Below, piece by piece: positions 1 to 11,800 of a stretch of 64,000 nt of DNA. Within the stretch, counting starts at the first letter, position 1. Each line of letters begins with the position of its first letter. Origin of the DNA: a virus. The notes beneath the pieces are model-generated. The model made no database searches. It had not been told where the DNA came from and saw nothing but the letters and a program-made list of their open reading frames with translations. Location of the stretch: the IMG/VR virus record IMGVR_UViG_3300008258_000002, positions 18,165 through 82,164 of that record; one strand, given 5' to 3'. Both the position numbers and the translations under genes were made by a program.

Positions 1-3000
1 GCACTAGCAGGAACTCTTTCTTGTCTGACAGAAAGATTAGGAAATACTTTCTCTCCAGGTAATCCTATATGACCAGCCAATAATTTTTTATTGGCATAGT
101 CTTTAGCATCTTCGTAATTATCAAATACAAGTGTTTCGGTCCTAGTTACGCCACCCTCATCTGGATGATATTTGTGAGTTGTAAGTTCAAATCCACGATT
201 AGTTTTTGCAATCTCATAAATTCTTTGTTTTCTAACTGGGTCAGAGCCTATGAAAGATTTTCTGACCAAATCAAAGGCTTCAATTTTCCCGCCATCTTCT
301 CCTACGGAATAAGTTTCTGCGGTATAAACCGTGCCAATTGTGTTGTTTTCAATACGAGCAGTAGAAATTCTTCTAAATCTGCCAGTTCCAGCACCGTTAG
401 AGAAAACAACAAAACTTTCAGCACCGTCTGGTCTTTGTAATGTTAAATCACCAACGGTAACTTCTGCCTCATCATTTGCTCCACCAACAATAGCAAAACC
501 GTTACTAACTGTAGGCGCTCTTCCTTGGCCTAGCAGGTTGGTAGATGCATCTATATTTGCATCGTCTGAGATGTGGTTCTTAACATCATACAAAGCCTCT
601 TGTAAGGTTTCATAAACACCGCTAGGTTCTCCAGAAAATTCATCTGTTTTGTTGTCGGCTCTATTTGCCACCCAAACTTCGTAGTTGCCTTCGTCATTTT
701 TCTTGACTTTTGCTAATTTGGCAACTATTGTTCTGTTATCTTGCGGACTAGATAAATCAACTACATCCCACTCGTGTTCCCCTGTGGTGTCGTTCCTCTT
801 TTGTCTAATGCCAGGACCGTTTAGTCTAATTTCTTCGCCACTTGAATTATAGATGGCCCACTCGCTAATTCTGGTGCCATTACCGTCTGCGTTCTCCCTG
901 TCAGAAACGCTACTAATTCTTTTTAATTTAGGTTTTAGACTAGGTTCTTCTCTTAAAACGGTATTTATGTCATACCCTTGGTACTGTAAAGCATCTCGAA
1001 TAGCATTGTTTGGAACATCTATGGTCTGTCCGTTAGGGTACCTAAGTTTTACAGCGTAATTATTCTTTGTAACTGAGTCAATAAGAGCATTTCTTAGGCC
1101 AGTTGGGTTAAAGTTTCTAGCAATAACCTTTGGGTTGTCTGATACTCCATCAATGTAATAACGAGACATTGATATTTCTGGAGTGTGATGTTGAGAAAGA
1201 ATTACTTGAGTTCTTGCACCAGTTGGACCTAGATAATCATATGCTTCGTTATCCAAAGAAAGTGGTCTTAATTGGAGTGCTGTAGGAATTTCTCCAGTTT
1301 CTCCACGCCTAACTAGGTCAGACTGAAGAACTTTACTTTCTGAGTCATACTCTCCGCCAATTCTAGAAAATTCTATTGGAGCCTTTACATCTGCTATTTC
1401 ATTAGTTATTTCTTCTATGATGCCTTGCAGATTTCCAAGTTCTTGTCTTTTTGCTAACAACTTTTCAGTATTTACCGAATTGCCGTTTAGTTCATCGTAA
1501 ATGCCAGCAAGAATTAGTTCTGTGTCATATCCGTTATTCTCTAGTGCTTTATAGACTGCTGTTGGGTCAACGGTATTTTCTTCCCCATTAATGTCTGGAA
1601 GTTTGGCAGATTTACCTTTTTTGTTCAAAAGAGCGTCGCGCAAGGAAGCAAGCAAAATTTCTGGACCGTAAAGGTCTTTTAGTGCTTGTGGCTCTTCTGT
1701 CCAACCATCTGGTTTTGACCAGCCTCCTCTGTGTGGTCTAGCACTAAATGGTAAATCGTTTAGAACTCTATTTACATCTCTTGGCAAAACCCAATCATTA
1801 AATTTAAAGTAGCCAGCAAATGGAGATTCAATTGCTCTAATACTGTTTGGGTCAAAAGATTTTGGCCTATTGTAATTGTTGTCGCTTTGGTTCCAAAATC
1901 CAATACTAATTCCATCTCTTAGTTGCTTTAAGCGTCTAAGCAACTCTCTGTGGTCAGCATTTCTGCCAAATGCTCTATCTAATTCTGGTAGCCCAGTAAT
2001 TAAACTGTCTAGGAAATCTACTGCTTCCTGTTGCTTCATTCCGTCAGCATAAGCAGTTTCCAATATTTTATATTGAACATCAAAATCAGCGGTTCGGCCT
2101 ATGCTATCTCTAGACCTATCTCCAGCAAAGAAATCTCTAAAAATTGGAGGCATAGCGTCAAGTATCGCTTGTTGTTCTTCTGGAGTTTTTCTTAAGAACT
2201 CTCCGTCATAAGCCCTGACCTCATCGTTAATGCTATAACTTGTTAAGACAGATACATTACTTGAGTAACCAGAGTTGTTGGTAAATGTGAGCCTTCTTAG
2301 CCAACCGCGCCCACCGCTGTGAGCCCCGTAACCGCCCGGAGTGTCATCATCTTGTTTTGCTCCAGGGGTTGCTGGAATATACTCACCGCTAATTAATCCC
2401 ATATCTTTGAGGACTTTAAAAATAGTAGCGTTTGGGCAACTCATATGAACTGCCTTGTCTGCTTGACTTCTGTCGTGCCAACGCATGTCTCTAGAAACCA
2501 TCTTTGAGTATGGGTTTCCTCTAGCACTTAAGTTTGAACTATGCTTGAGCCTTCCGCCAAACATGCTTTGTACCCACCTAATTAGGTTTATGTGAGCACT
2601 TGCTAAACCTAAAGCGTGGTGTCCGTCGTTAGTAAATGCCCCACCAACACTGGCAATTCTAGGTACTGGTTTTCCATCAACAATTTCGTCATACATTTGT
2701 CCACCGTTAAATGAAATACCTCCACCATCGTTACTGTCGTTTACAATTCCGTTTTTGTCGATGCTGTGGGCGTGAGAGTGGTCTGGTGTCCACTTAACCA
2801 TGTAAGGTTTTCCATTTTTAGCAATAATTATTGCTTCAAAGTACTGAACTTTTCTAATACCATTGTTGTCGGTACCATATCTAACAGTGTTTGGAAGAAC
2901 TCTAACTGTTTTTAGTTTTTCTTCTGGGTTGCTAGTACTAATTGATAATTCAGTATCGGCAGCATAATTCTTATTGTTAGAAAAATTCTCGTGTATTTGA

Positions 3001-5231
3001 TTTAAAAGTTTTGTGACTCTTTTAGCAATTTCAAATTGATATCTAAATTTTTCTTGGTCTTGGTCTAAAGCACTCTCTTTCATTGCTTTTATCATTGAGT
3101 CTCTATACTTCAAAAGATTATTTACAACTGTGCGAGAGCCAGGGAACGGGCTATTCCTATCCTCTGGGTTGGGAGTATCTTCTGTGAGTCGGTCACCAAA
3201 GTCTGGAATAATTTTGTCGCCGACATTTGCCAGTTCCCTGTCAAGAAAACTCTTAAAGTTTTCTCCGCTTGGGGTGGACAAATTGTCGTCGGAAGGAGCA
3301 TAATTTACTACTAAATCTGGCTGAGGGCTAACACGCGGCAAATCTGGAGTAGCAGACGGTGATGTAATTTTAGAAGTGGCTTGCGGAACTGCTGGGGCTT
3401 GTGGTCTAGGCTCTCTAACATCCTTACCACCAACGGTTATCCTGCGAATTCCAGCGTAGTCGTTCCACTCGTTAGCAATCGTTAATGCTTGTTCGTGGTC
3501 TATGTCAAGTTGAACTACTTTTAGACCCTTAAGGGCAAGTTTGTCGCCTCTTTTTTGGGCTAGCCAAGCAGCAGCCCAGCGGTGATGTCCGTCAAGAACA
3601 TAACCATCTCTTGATATAACAATTGGGTTTTCGTGTGGGTTAAATTTATTGAATAACTCAATGTCTTTCCAAGACTCAGCAATCTTGGCAATATCGCCCA
3701 TGTCCATTTCCATTTGAACAGGGTGTAATTGGTCTGGCATCATTCTTGTGTATCGGTGACCAACACCAATTCTTGCCATGTCTCGTAAAAATAGAGGCAG
3801 GTTTTTTTCATCAAGTTGTGGCATATTGATACGCTCAGCACCGAGGTTGTCGTTGCTAAAAGCATCTTCTCCAGAAATTCTTAGGTTGGTTATGTCAACC
3901 GCAAGATTCCTAAACTTACGGTGAAGTTCAACCATATCTTCTGGTGATAACGGAGAGCCGGGCTCTATTTTCCCATCTACCCAAGCCTTTAGTTCATCAA
4001 TATTTTCCTCGTTCATAAATCTAAGATTTATGGCACGCTTAATTCTGTATTCTTGCCACTCTGGTAGGGACTCAAGTAAGTTTGCTATGTGTCTAAGTCT
4101 TGGGTCATCTGGATTTGACGCATATAGTGGGTTTTCGTCTCTACCTAAGTACTTCTGCTGACTAAGCGCATAATCACAGGCTGCTATTGCTTTGTCTAAA
4201 TCTGCTTCAGCAAAACCACCGTTATATAATTCTTCGTAAATTTCTTGAGGAGTCTTTAAATTTTTACGGACTTCTTCTCGTCTTACTCTGGCTTTGTTCC
4301 AAAAACCCTCTTCTGGGTCATGCTCTGGAAGTTTTTCTGGAATTGGACTAGATTCTGGTTTAAGACTAGGCTTAAACTCAATTAAGTTTCCATTTCCATC
4401 AATAATTTTGTCGTTTTCGCCTTTTTCCCCTTCGCGAATATAAATTCTTTTATTTTCTGGAGTTTTATCGGCTTCAGTTAGTCTTTCATCTGGAATACGC
4501 TTACCGTCTTTTTCATACCAAACATCATTGCTTTGGCGTTTTTCATCCCACTGGCTTGTGTCTGGAACTGGGAACTTTTCGGCTGGCTTAGCCTTTTTGC
4601 TAGGCTTTTTTACATCTGGTTTTGCTGGCTCTTCGTCTTTATCAATCCTGTTGCCTTTTTCATCAACAATGTTGTAGGACTTGTGCTTAGGTGCTCTTAG
4701 ACGAGCCTTTTCAATAACTCTTTTTTCTGGCTTTGATACTTCGCCACGAGCCATACTAAGTTCAAAATCGGTAGGCTTGTTGCCTTTCCACATTTGGTCA
4801 ATAAACTCAATGTCTCTGTCAAGAATTTCGCCAACGCGGTTTCCGTTAACATCTAGATTTACGCCAACATCTTTAAGTGCTTCTTTGCTTAGAAGTGCCT
4901 TAGCAACCGTAGCAACTCGGGAAGGGACTTCGTAGATACCCGGTCTTCTGGCCTCTGTGACATAGACCCGCATATAGTCTGGGCGTTCAGCGGGACCGAC
5001 ATAACGACCAACAAATTTTTCAATAGTTCCGTTTCCTAAACGGCCAGGGAACGAAATACCGCCACCCATTTCGGCCCAACGACCATAACGGTCACGCCTT
5101 TGAAGTGCTACACGAGCACGACGAGCAAGGGTGGAGTTTCCGCCAGATGTCCAGCGATTACCTGCCGCTACTAAACCTTCTTGGGTTTCGTCACATTCAA
5201 ACTCTATACCGAAAGAGTTATAGTAGGTCAT
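1..5231 (-). CDS. Giant virion-type protein with ParB-like domain (partial, runs off left edge)
   Basis: An open frame of at least 1743 codons starts at the ATG ending at 5231, behind an AGGAG box, and reaches the window edge without a stop. Residues about 15-50 carry GGNSTLAR, QRRDRYGR and a MGGG run, matching the N-terminal region of the 3229-aa protein upstream. Near residue 550 is VLDGHHRWAAA, the active-site signature of ParB/sulfiredoxin-like nuclease domains. A VNYAP pentapeptide follows at residues 642-646 (3294-3308). The rest is long, hydrophilic and unrecognised. It lies downstream of portal, Dps and the ART polyprotein, so a virion or ejected-protein role is inferred; nuclease activity is unproven. 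The C-terminus is outside the window. Confidence 0.8.
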   Translation of the reverse strand, partial: MTYYNSFGIEFECDETQEGLVAAGNRWTSGGNSTLARRARVALQRRDRYGRWAEMGGGISFPGRLGNGTIEKFVGRYVGPAERPDYMRVYVTEARRPGIYEVPSRVATVAKALLSKEALKDVGVNLDVNGNRVGEILDRDIEFIDQMWKGNKPTDFELSMARGEVSKPEKRVIEKARLRAPKHKSYNIVDEKGNRIDKDEEPAKPDVKKPSKKAKPAEKFPVPDTSQWDEKRQSNDVWYEKDGKRIPDERLTEADKTPENKRIYIREGEKGENDKIIDGNGNLIEFKPSLKPESSPIPEKLPEHDPEEGFWNKARVRREEVRKNLKTPQEIYEELYNGGFAEADLDKAIAACDYALSQQKYLGRDENPLYASNPDDPRLRHIANLLESLPEWQEYRIKRAINLRFMNEENIDELKAWVDGKIEPGSPLSPEDMVELHRKFRNLAVDITNLRISGEDAFSNDNLGAERINMPQLDEKNLPLFLRDMARIGVGHRYTRMMPDQLHPVQMEMDMGDIAKIAESWKDIELFNKFNPHENPIVISRDGYVLDGHHRWAAAWLAQKRGDKLALKGLKVVQLDIDHEQALTIANEWNDYAGIRRITVGGKDVREPRPQAPAVPQATSKITSPSATPDLPRVSPQPDLVVNYAPSDDNLSTPSGENFKSFLDRELANVGDKIIPDFGDRLTEDTPNPEDRNSPFPGSRTVVNNLLKYRDSMIKAMKESALDQDQEKFRYQFEIAKRVTKLLNQIHENFSNNKNYAADTELSISTSNPEEKLKTVRVLPNTVRYGTDNNGIRKVQYFEAIIIAKNGKPYMVKWTPDHSHAHSIDKNGIVNDSNDGGGISFNGGQMYDEIVDGKPVPRIASVGGAFTNDGHHALGLASAHINLIRWVQSMFGGRLKHSSNLSARGNPYSKMVSRDMRWHDRSQADKAVHMSCPNATIFKVLKDMGLISGEYIPATPGAKQDDDTPGGYGAHSGGRGWLRRLTFTNNSGYSSNVSVLTSYSINDEVRAYDGEFLRKTPEEQQAILDAMPPIFRDFFAGDRSRDSIGRTADFDVQYKILETAYADGMKQQEAVDFLDSLITGLPELDRAFGRNADHRELLRRLKQLRDGISIGFWNQSDNNYNRPKSFDPNSIRAIESPFAGYFKFNDWVLPRDVNRVLNDLPFSARPHRGGWSKPDGWTEEPQALKDLYGPEILLASLRDALLNKKGKSAKLPDINGEENTVDPTAVYKALENNGYDTELILAGIYDELNGNSVNTEKLLAKRQELGNLQGIIEEITNEIADVKAPIEFSRIGGEYDSESKVLQSDLVRRGETGEIPTALQLRPLSLDNEAYDYLGPTGARTQVILSQHHTPEISMSRYYIDGVSDNPKVIARNFNPTGLRNALIDSVTKNNYAVKLRYPNGQTIDVPNNAIRDALQYQGYDINTVLREEPSLKPKLKRISSVSDRENADGNGTRISEWAIYNSSGEEIRLNGPGIRQKRNDTTGEHEWDVVDLSSPQDNRTIVAKLAKVKKNDEGNYEVWVANRADNKTDEFSGEPSGVYETLQEALYDVKNHISDDANIDASTNLLGQGRAPTVSNGFAIVGGANDEAEVTVGDLTLQRPDGAESFVVFSNGAGTGRFRRISTARIENNTIGTVYTAETYSVGEDGGKIEAFDLVRKSFIGSDPVRKQRIYEIAKTNRGFELTTHKYHPDEGGVTRTETLVFDNYEDAKDYANKKLLAGHIGLPGEKVFPNLSVRQERVPAS

Positions 5232-5298
5232 TAAAAACTTCTCCTGATTGGTTATAGAGGAGCGGATATTCTATAAAAAGTATAGCAGCGCGTCTGAT

Positions 5299-5316
5299 AA
5301 CCTATTTATTAGGTTT
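5299..5316 (-). terminator. Weak hairpin before the left giant gene
   Basis: AACCTA and TAGGTT arms surround an AT loop between the 97-aa gene and the giant gene. There is no strong T-run, so it may only attenuate. Confidence 0.3.
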
Positions 5317-5334
5317 GTTCTATTCTACAATAAA

Positions 5335-5628
5335 TTAAAAAGTCTTATATTTTTCAGGGATTTCTGGAACTAAATCACCCTCAAATTTGACCATTACAAA
5401 ATTCTCTTCTATAAACATTCTGAAGAATAGCGGGTCGTCGCTTTTCACTTCCATGTCTGCCAGAAATTTATCAAATCTGTAAGTTTTTGTGCCTTTATCT
5501 AGTAGCAACATACGCCAATCAAGCCAAGCGCGGAGAGCCAAACACTTGTCGTTATCTAGAAACTCTGGCTTTATGTCTAAATAAAAATAATAATTTAGAT
5601 AACTTCCATCTGGAAAAGTGACTTTCAT
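5335..5628 (-). CDS. Hypothetical protein, 97 aa
   Basis: No family recognised. It is an acidic, aromatic-rich soluble protein without membrane segments or Cys clusters. It directly abuts the 76-aa gene upstream and sits between the two giant virion-type genes, so it is probably co-transcribed with them; a structural or chaperone role is only inferred from position. Confidence 0.7.
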   Translation of the reverse strand: MKVTFPDGSYLNYYFYLDIKPEFLDNDKCLALRAWLDWRMLLLDKGTKTYRFDKFLADMEVKSDDPLFFRMFIEENFVMVKFEGDLVPEIPEKYKTF

Positions 5629-5859
5629 TTAGACACCTTTTGGCTTTATGTGCCCAGACTTGATTAGTTCGTTTAGCAGTTCGGCTGGCATAGCCTTGGC
5701 TGCTGGCAATTTCAAAAAGTCTTCAATGCTGGTTCCACCTAGAGACCTTAGAAACTCTTCTGGCTCAGTCGGTAAATCCCAAGAAAGCGACTTTATCCAG
5801 TCGGCGTTTTCGTTGTCGGTTTCAGACCAGATTACTTCTTCATTTTCGTTTTCTGCCAT
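5629..5859 (-). CDS. Hypothetical acidic protein, 76 aa
   Basis: Not recognised. The N-terminal half is very rich in Glu, Asp and Asn, followed by short helical segments. Its ATG overlaps the stop of the 3229-aa gene (TAATG), suggesting translational coupling. An acidic partner of the giant protein is possible but unproven. Confidence 0.7.
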   Translation of the reverse strand: MAENENEEVIWSETDNENADWIKSLSWDLPTEPEEFLRSLGGTSIEDFLKLPAAKAMPAELLNELIKSGHIKPKGV

Positions 5860-8800
5860 TATGGTATTCCTTGCTTTTGTTTTGCTAATTCATTCATTAA
5901 TAAAGATAATACTATACCCACTGGCAAGGCACCAGCATTAAAAATCGGACCATCTGGTATAGTAAAGTATTTAGGTGTTCCGTCTGCGTTAAAACCTACT
6001 CTAAGTTTATCTCCAGGACTAACAAGATTTCCTGGATACATAATGGTCGGGTCCCCCGAAAACATGGCTTGAGTTAGAGTTGAGAAAAACTCTCCATGAA
6101 GAAACGGATTTAGCCCGCGAACTCCACCAACTTTTTTAGAACCTTTTTGATGTTGCGTAGAGTAAGGAGTGGAAATTTCAGGAGCAAAAACCGACACTTC
6201 TTCGTTGCTTAATAATGCAAGCAAACTTGCTGGTGTAAGATTAGTTATTTCACTGCTCAAAACCGTGTCTCCAAGATTTCCGTTTACAAGATTTTGAATT
6301 AGATTTCCGTTAGCATCCCTTTGGGTTATAAAACGAGCCAAAACAGCCCACTCCGCTGGCTTAAGTTCTGGAAATAATGCTTGTATCATCATATGAGTCA
6401 GTTCATGTGCCGCAACGCTCACTGCCCTTTTCCTACCACTACCCGGTATCGGTCTGCCACTTGAATCATCTTCATCTGGCCCATCTAGACCAAGTGACAT
6501 AAACGCATCTTGCGGCGAAAGATTGCCCGATAAACTATAGGTACTCCTATCTTTAGGCAGGTAACTAAAATTTCCTCTATCTGTGGCAAAAAATATAACA
6601 TCATTACTTGCTATAAAGTTTTTTACTAGCAAAGCAATCGGGTAAGGTAAGGTTTGTATTGCTTCAGTCAAAATAGAAGCATACCCTCTAGCATCTGTTA
6701 AATCACCAGTAGCCCGAATTGAAGGATTAGGAACAAAAACGGGGTTACGATTCGCATCATGACCAAGGGAACCTTTTCCAACATAGTTTATTTCTCTTGG
6801 TTCTATAGTGACACTATGGCCAAAAACAATTCCTAACTCTTCTAATTTTGGTTTAATTATTTCATCATGCACCTTTTTAGAAAAATCTGTTATTGCTTTT
6901 TTGTAATTCTTTTTATTATCTTCATAAATTTCTAATTTATTAAACAAATTCCTAGCAAGTTGGTTATAATCAGGTATTGGATTATTGCCAATAATTTCGG
7001 ACAATTCCGCTTCCCAAGCCGCAGAGTTCGGGTTATTAGTAACATTTAAATTATGCGCGGCATCAAAAAATGATTCCCATGTTTGAGTAAAGTAAGTTCC
7101 TAACATCATTTTTGCAATAACTTTTTTTACTTCTGCGTCTCTTTGAGCAGAGTCTGGCATTTTTGCAATTTCAATTAAGTGAGAGTTGGCGGCTGTTAAT
7201 AATGCCAATGTTTTTGTGAGGGCTTCGTCTTTCGATATATTTGGATATCTCTTTTTTACAGCCCACTGAGCAAAAGCACCAAAATCACTATTCCAAACCA
7301 AATCTGGGGCGTTAGGGTCTTTTAAAAAATATTTGTCATTGATATAACTTAAAGCCGTATCTATAATACTTTGTCGCACAGGACTGTTATTAGCCCCAAA
7401 ATTATTTAGAATTGCTGAGTTTTCTAACTGCTGGGCTGCTCTTTCTAGTGTTCTTAATCCTAATTCTGCTTCATCTCTAGACGCTTTTACTTGCTTCTTT
7501 TGAGCATTTAAATCTTTAATTGTTTCAGCAAATTTTTCATTTACTTGATTTTCAATATCATCAGAAGCAGCAGAACCCAATGCTTCCATTGTTGAAACTA
7601 AATCTTTCCAAACTTGATTAGGCTCTAAAATTTGAATTGAGTTTGGTTTTTCTGGGTCGTCACCGCCAGGCACATTAAAAATTTCTTGAGTAATGTCTGT
7701 AGAGCCCAAAATATTTAACGGCTGATTAGGGTCAAGTAAATCTTGTGGAGACGACGGTAGCATTTGAGCAATTTCTGGAATTTTTTGTGCTAACTCTTCT
7801 TTTTGCTCCTCCATCCTTTCTTTAAGAATTTCTTTTTCTTTTTCTTGCTTTTCTTTAAGTTCTCCTTGTATCTTTTTTTGTGCTTCCGCTAATTTTTGTC
7901 TTCTTTCAACTTCTTTAGCAAGACCAGCGCCTTTATTTTTGTTTTTAGGGGCGTAATTTACTACTAATCTATTATCTGGTTCTATCGGAGCGTCGTTGCC
8001 TAATATAAATCCTTCAGGAGTTTCTAATGCGCCAAGGTCCTCTGGTTGTGGCATTATTTGTTCTACTACTTGACCGTCTTTTTTGATTAAGCCACTTTTA
8101 TTTGATTCAATTTCTTCTTTTGTTTTTGGCTCTACATCAAACTCAAGGTAAGTAACTCCGTCTTTTTCGGTTTTACTTACTAATTTCATTTTTACATCTG
8201 GGCGCAAAAGAACTGCTTGCACCATAGCGTCTTCTCTATCTCTTCCAGCATCAATATCGCTAAAGTTTTCACTTTCGTCTGCTTGATTTTTTGTATATAA
8301 AGCATTCATACCTTTAGGGCAGTTCAATCTAAGAACCACTGGTTTTTTGCCTTTGTTGAAATAATAGGTTTTATCTAATTGGTCGCCGTTCCTGCGAAGC
8401 AATTGTTTGTTAGGCACATCAGATAACAAACTCAGTTCCTGTATATTGTCAAAATAAATTGAGTCTCCCACTTCGGCAGCGTCAACTATATTTTCTGGTA
8501 GCCACTCGCCTCTGTGAAGTTGAGTATTTTCTTTTAAAGTTGATTGAGATATTAGTGGAGAAATTCTAGAAACAAATTCAGGTTTCATACTCTTGTTATA
8601 GACATAACTACCTCTTGTGCTGGCTAGTACCTGTCTTGATGTCTCACTTGCGCCCCAGTCGCCTATGGCATATAACGATTCTTTTCTGACATTTTTTAGT
8701 CCTTGCCAAATATCTCCCGGACTTGTAATTTCTGTCCTTGACGGCGGATTTGGTATAACTCCGCCAACAGATAATTCAAACTTGCTTTCAATAAATTTCT

Positions 8801-11800
8801 TATCAAAATCTCTCAGAGCGTTTATGGAATCAGCCAAGTCTTGAACTAAATTAAAATACTTTCTTCCTAGTTCGTCTATAAGACGAGGATTAGGCACTAA
8901 TCTGCCATTTTCATCCATATCGTACTTATACGGTAGTGGTCGGTAGGCACCTCCGTTAGCCCTCCTCGCCGCGCGCTCTTTGTCTAAAATCTCTTTTCTG
9001 GCTCTGTCTAACTTATTTTCTGCTTCTTCATATTTTTTAAATAATTGTTCGCGCTTTTTTAAATCTTTTCCGTATTTTTTAGGTTCTGGGACATCTGAAC
9101 TTACTAATTTTTGAGGACCAGTTAGATTTAGTGGGGCATAACTTACTATAAAACCTTCTGCTGGAGAGTCAAGTGGCGCTTTTTCAGCATTAGCCTCTAA
9201 TTTTTCGGCAAAAAATGGTTCCACATTTTCGTATGTTTCTGGCTGGTCATTTTTAGATTCAGGCTTGTTTTCGTCAATGCTATAAACTTTTTCTTGTTCC
9301 AACTCAATTACTTGAATTTCTTTTGGTTCGCTCAACATCCAAACTGAAATTGGAATGGAGTATTTGCTTCTATTTCTGTCGTTAGTAAATTTCAACGTAT
9401 CGGTGTTGAAGCGTGATAAATCGTCTTTTGGATTTTTTATCAATGCTTCTCGTATTTCATTTAGCAAATCTTCTGGTACTTGCCCACGAAGAATTGGTAT
9501 ACCCTCTGCTGGGCGGTCTTCAGTGTCAAAAATATTTACATAATCTCTTGACCAAACTGGAGTAAGAACGGTTTGGTTGCCGACTACTCTAAACTTTCCG
9601 TTTACTACAGTTTCGTAATCGTGCGGGTAGAATGAGTTAGTTTTAGAGAGAGACACTCCATTAGCACCTTCTCTAATTTTTAGAATTATAGGACCCCTAT
9701 CTGTGCCCCTATTAGTTGCGTACCAAGTGGCAACTCCGGGTGAGCGCGTGGCAGAAGCAAGTGGCATATCAACCGTATCGCCCTCTCTAACGCTTCTTAG
9801 TCTTTCTAATTCTGGAGTAGAAGCGTTTTCGCCATATCCGTTTGCCAACCCACGATATAGTGGCGGTTGAGGGCGACTATTTGCAATAGCATTGACCATT
9901 CCCTTTATGGCTTTTTCGCCCGGAGCACCCCAGCCTCTTTGGAGCATAAAGTGGCTTCCCTTGCCCTTATCAAACTCAGTTTCTGGAACTGGTAGTCCAA
10001 TTAAACGACAAGCCTGTTGACGCATGTAGTCAATGAATTGATTTCCGTCAGGACCTCTCTCCCACGCCCACCAAGTGTTTCGTGTCATTCCGCCAGCATT
10101 TTTTGGAGAATTAGGTATCTCGTCTGTGGGGTCAAACGAGGTTATGTCAGCAACTGCGTCTCTTTCTGGCCGAATAAGTCTTTCAGGAGCATAGTTAACC
10201 CATTCGCCAAGTCTAAATCCACTTTCAGCAATTTGGTCTAGCGGACTTTCAACATCGCTATCAAATACAACTTGATAATTGGCTGCCCTGTTTTCAAAGT
10301 TAAAAGCATCACTTATTCCTCCTAATGGGCTCATATCTCTTTGACTAGAGACATCTATGCCTTTAGTGTTTCCACCAAGAACAACAAATTCTCTTTCATC
10401 TAAGCAACCAAAACCAGTGCCAGGGAAACAGAATATATCTTTTACATCAAACTCTTTGCGGAACAACCTACTTTGTTCGTAGCGGTTGGCAAAAATTGTT
10501 CCAATTCTTCTGCTTGTAGTCCAAGCCGATAACGGTCTAAGGCCCAAAGTTGCGGTAAATTTTCCACCGTTAGGAAAAGTAGACTCTACAATTTCGTGGT
10601 TACTAAATTTCTTTACTCCACGGAACAAAGTAAGTTTTTTTATTCCCTTACGCTTGAAATATTCTTGAGTAAGGTCGTATTGAGCCCTTAGAAACTTTCT
10701 AATTAAGTTTTCGCTAGTTTCTAAAATTTTATCTACTTTTACTTGTTTCTCTGGGCTAATTTCCCAATCAGCCGCCTTTTCAATTCCAAATTCTTTTTTG
10801 GCTAATTCTTGAATTGCTAAAGATAAAGGCTCGTCGCCGTTTGAAGTAAAAGCCCAAGAACTAATAAGTGCTCTTACAACTCCATATTGACTGCTCTCTT
10901 CATCATTAGGAAAGTTGACGACTATGCCCAAGTCTTTGAAAAGATTTGCTGTTTCTGCCCACTCCGATGCTTCAACAGAAGACATTTTATTTTCAAGGTT
11001 TTGTGCCACACCCTTTTTCAAAGCCCTTGCTAGTTCTACGGTCCCCTCGCCCATAGGACCAGTTCCTATTTGACCAGTGCGAATTGCCTCTCTGTCGTGG
11101 AATTCCAATGAATTTTTTAGAGTAAGTGGCATCTCCCTTTTGTGGAAAGTGGAGTCTTCGGCAATTGATACCCAAATTGCTTCTGTTGGGTGGTGTCGCG
11201 CAATTTCATTTCTTTCTGCGTCGTTTAGTAGTCTAGAGTCACGGCGCGAAGGAGCGTAATTTACTTCTAATCCCAAGTCTGGAAGTAAGTTTGGAAGAGA
11301 TTCGTAAGTAATGGCTTGTGGCTCTGGAGATGGGTATTTGACTGGACTACCTTCTCCACGAGTGTTTAGAACACTGTAGGTTCCTATATCAACGCTATCT
11401 ACAACTCCACCTAGAACTACCATTTCTTTTTCTTCATAACAACCATTACCAAAGCCTGGCATAGAAAATATGTTTTTTACATCAAATTCTTTACGGAATA
11501 CTCTTCCGTCTTCTCCCCTAGCAAACCCAATTGCTACCCCCTCTGAAGTCGACCAAGATGATAAAGGTCTTAGTCTTACTGCTCCTGAAATGCCATTTTC
11601 TGTTGAGGAAGTGGTCTTTGGCATATCGTGAGCCTTGAAGTTTTTGACTCCACGATAGAGAGTTATTTTAGATATACCCTTTTTCTTGAAATATTCTTGA
11701 GTGAGGTCATACTGGGCTTGTAAAAATCTTCCAATCAAGTTTCTGTTTTTGTCAGCAACATCTTTAACCTGTATCTCCATACCGATTCCGTTATTCCATT

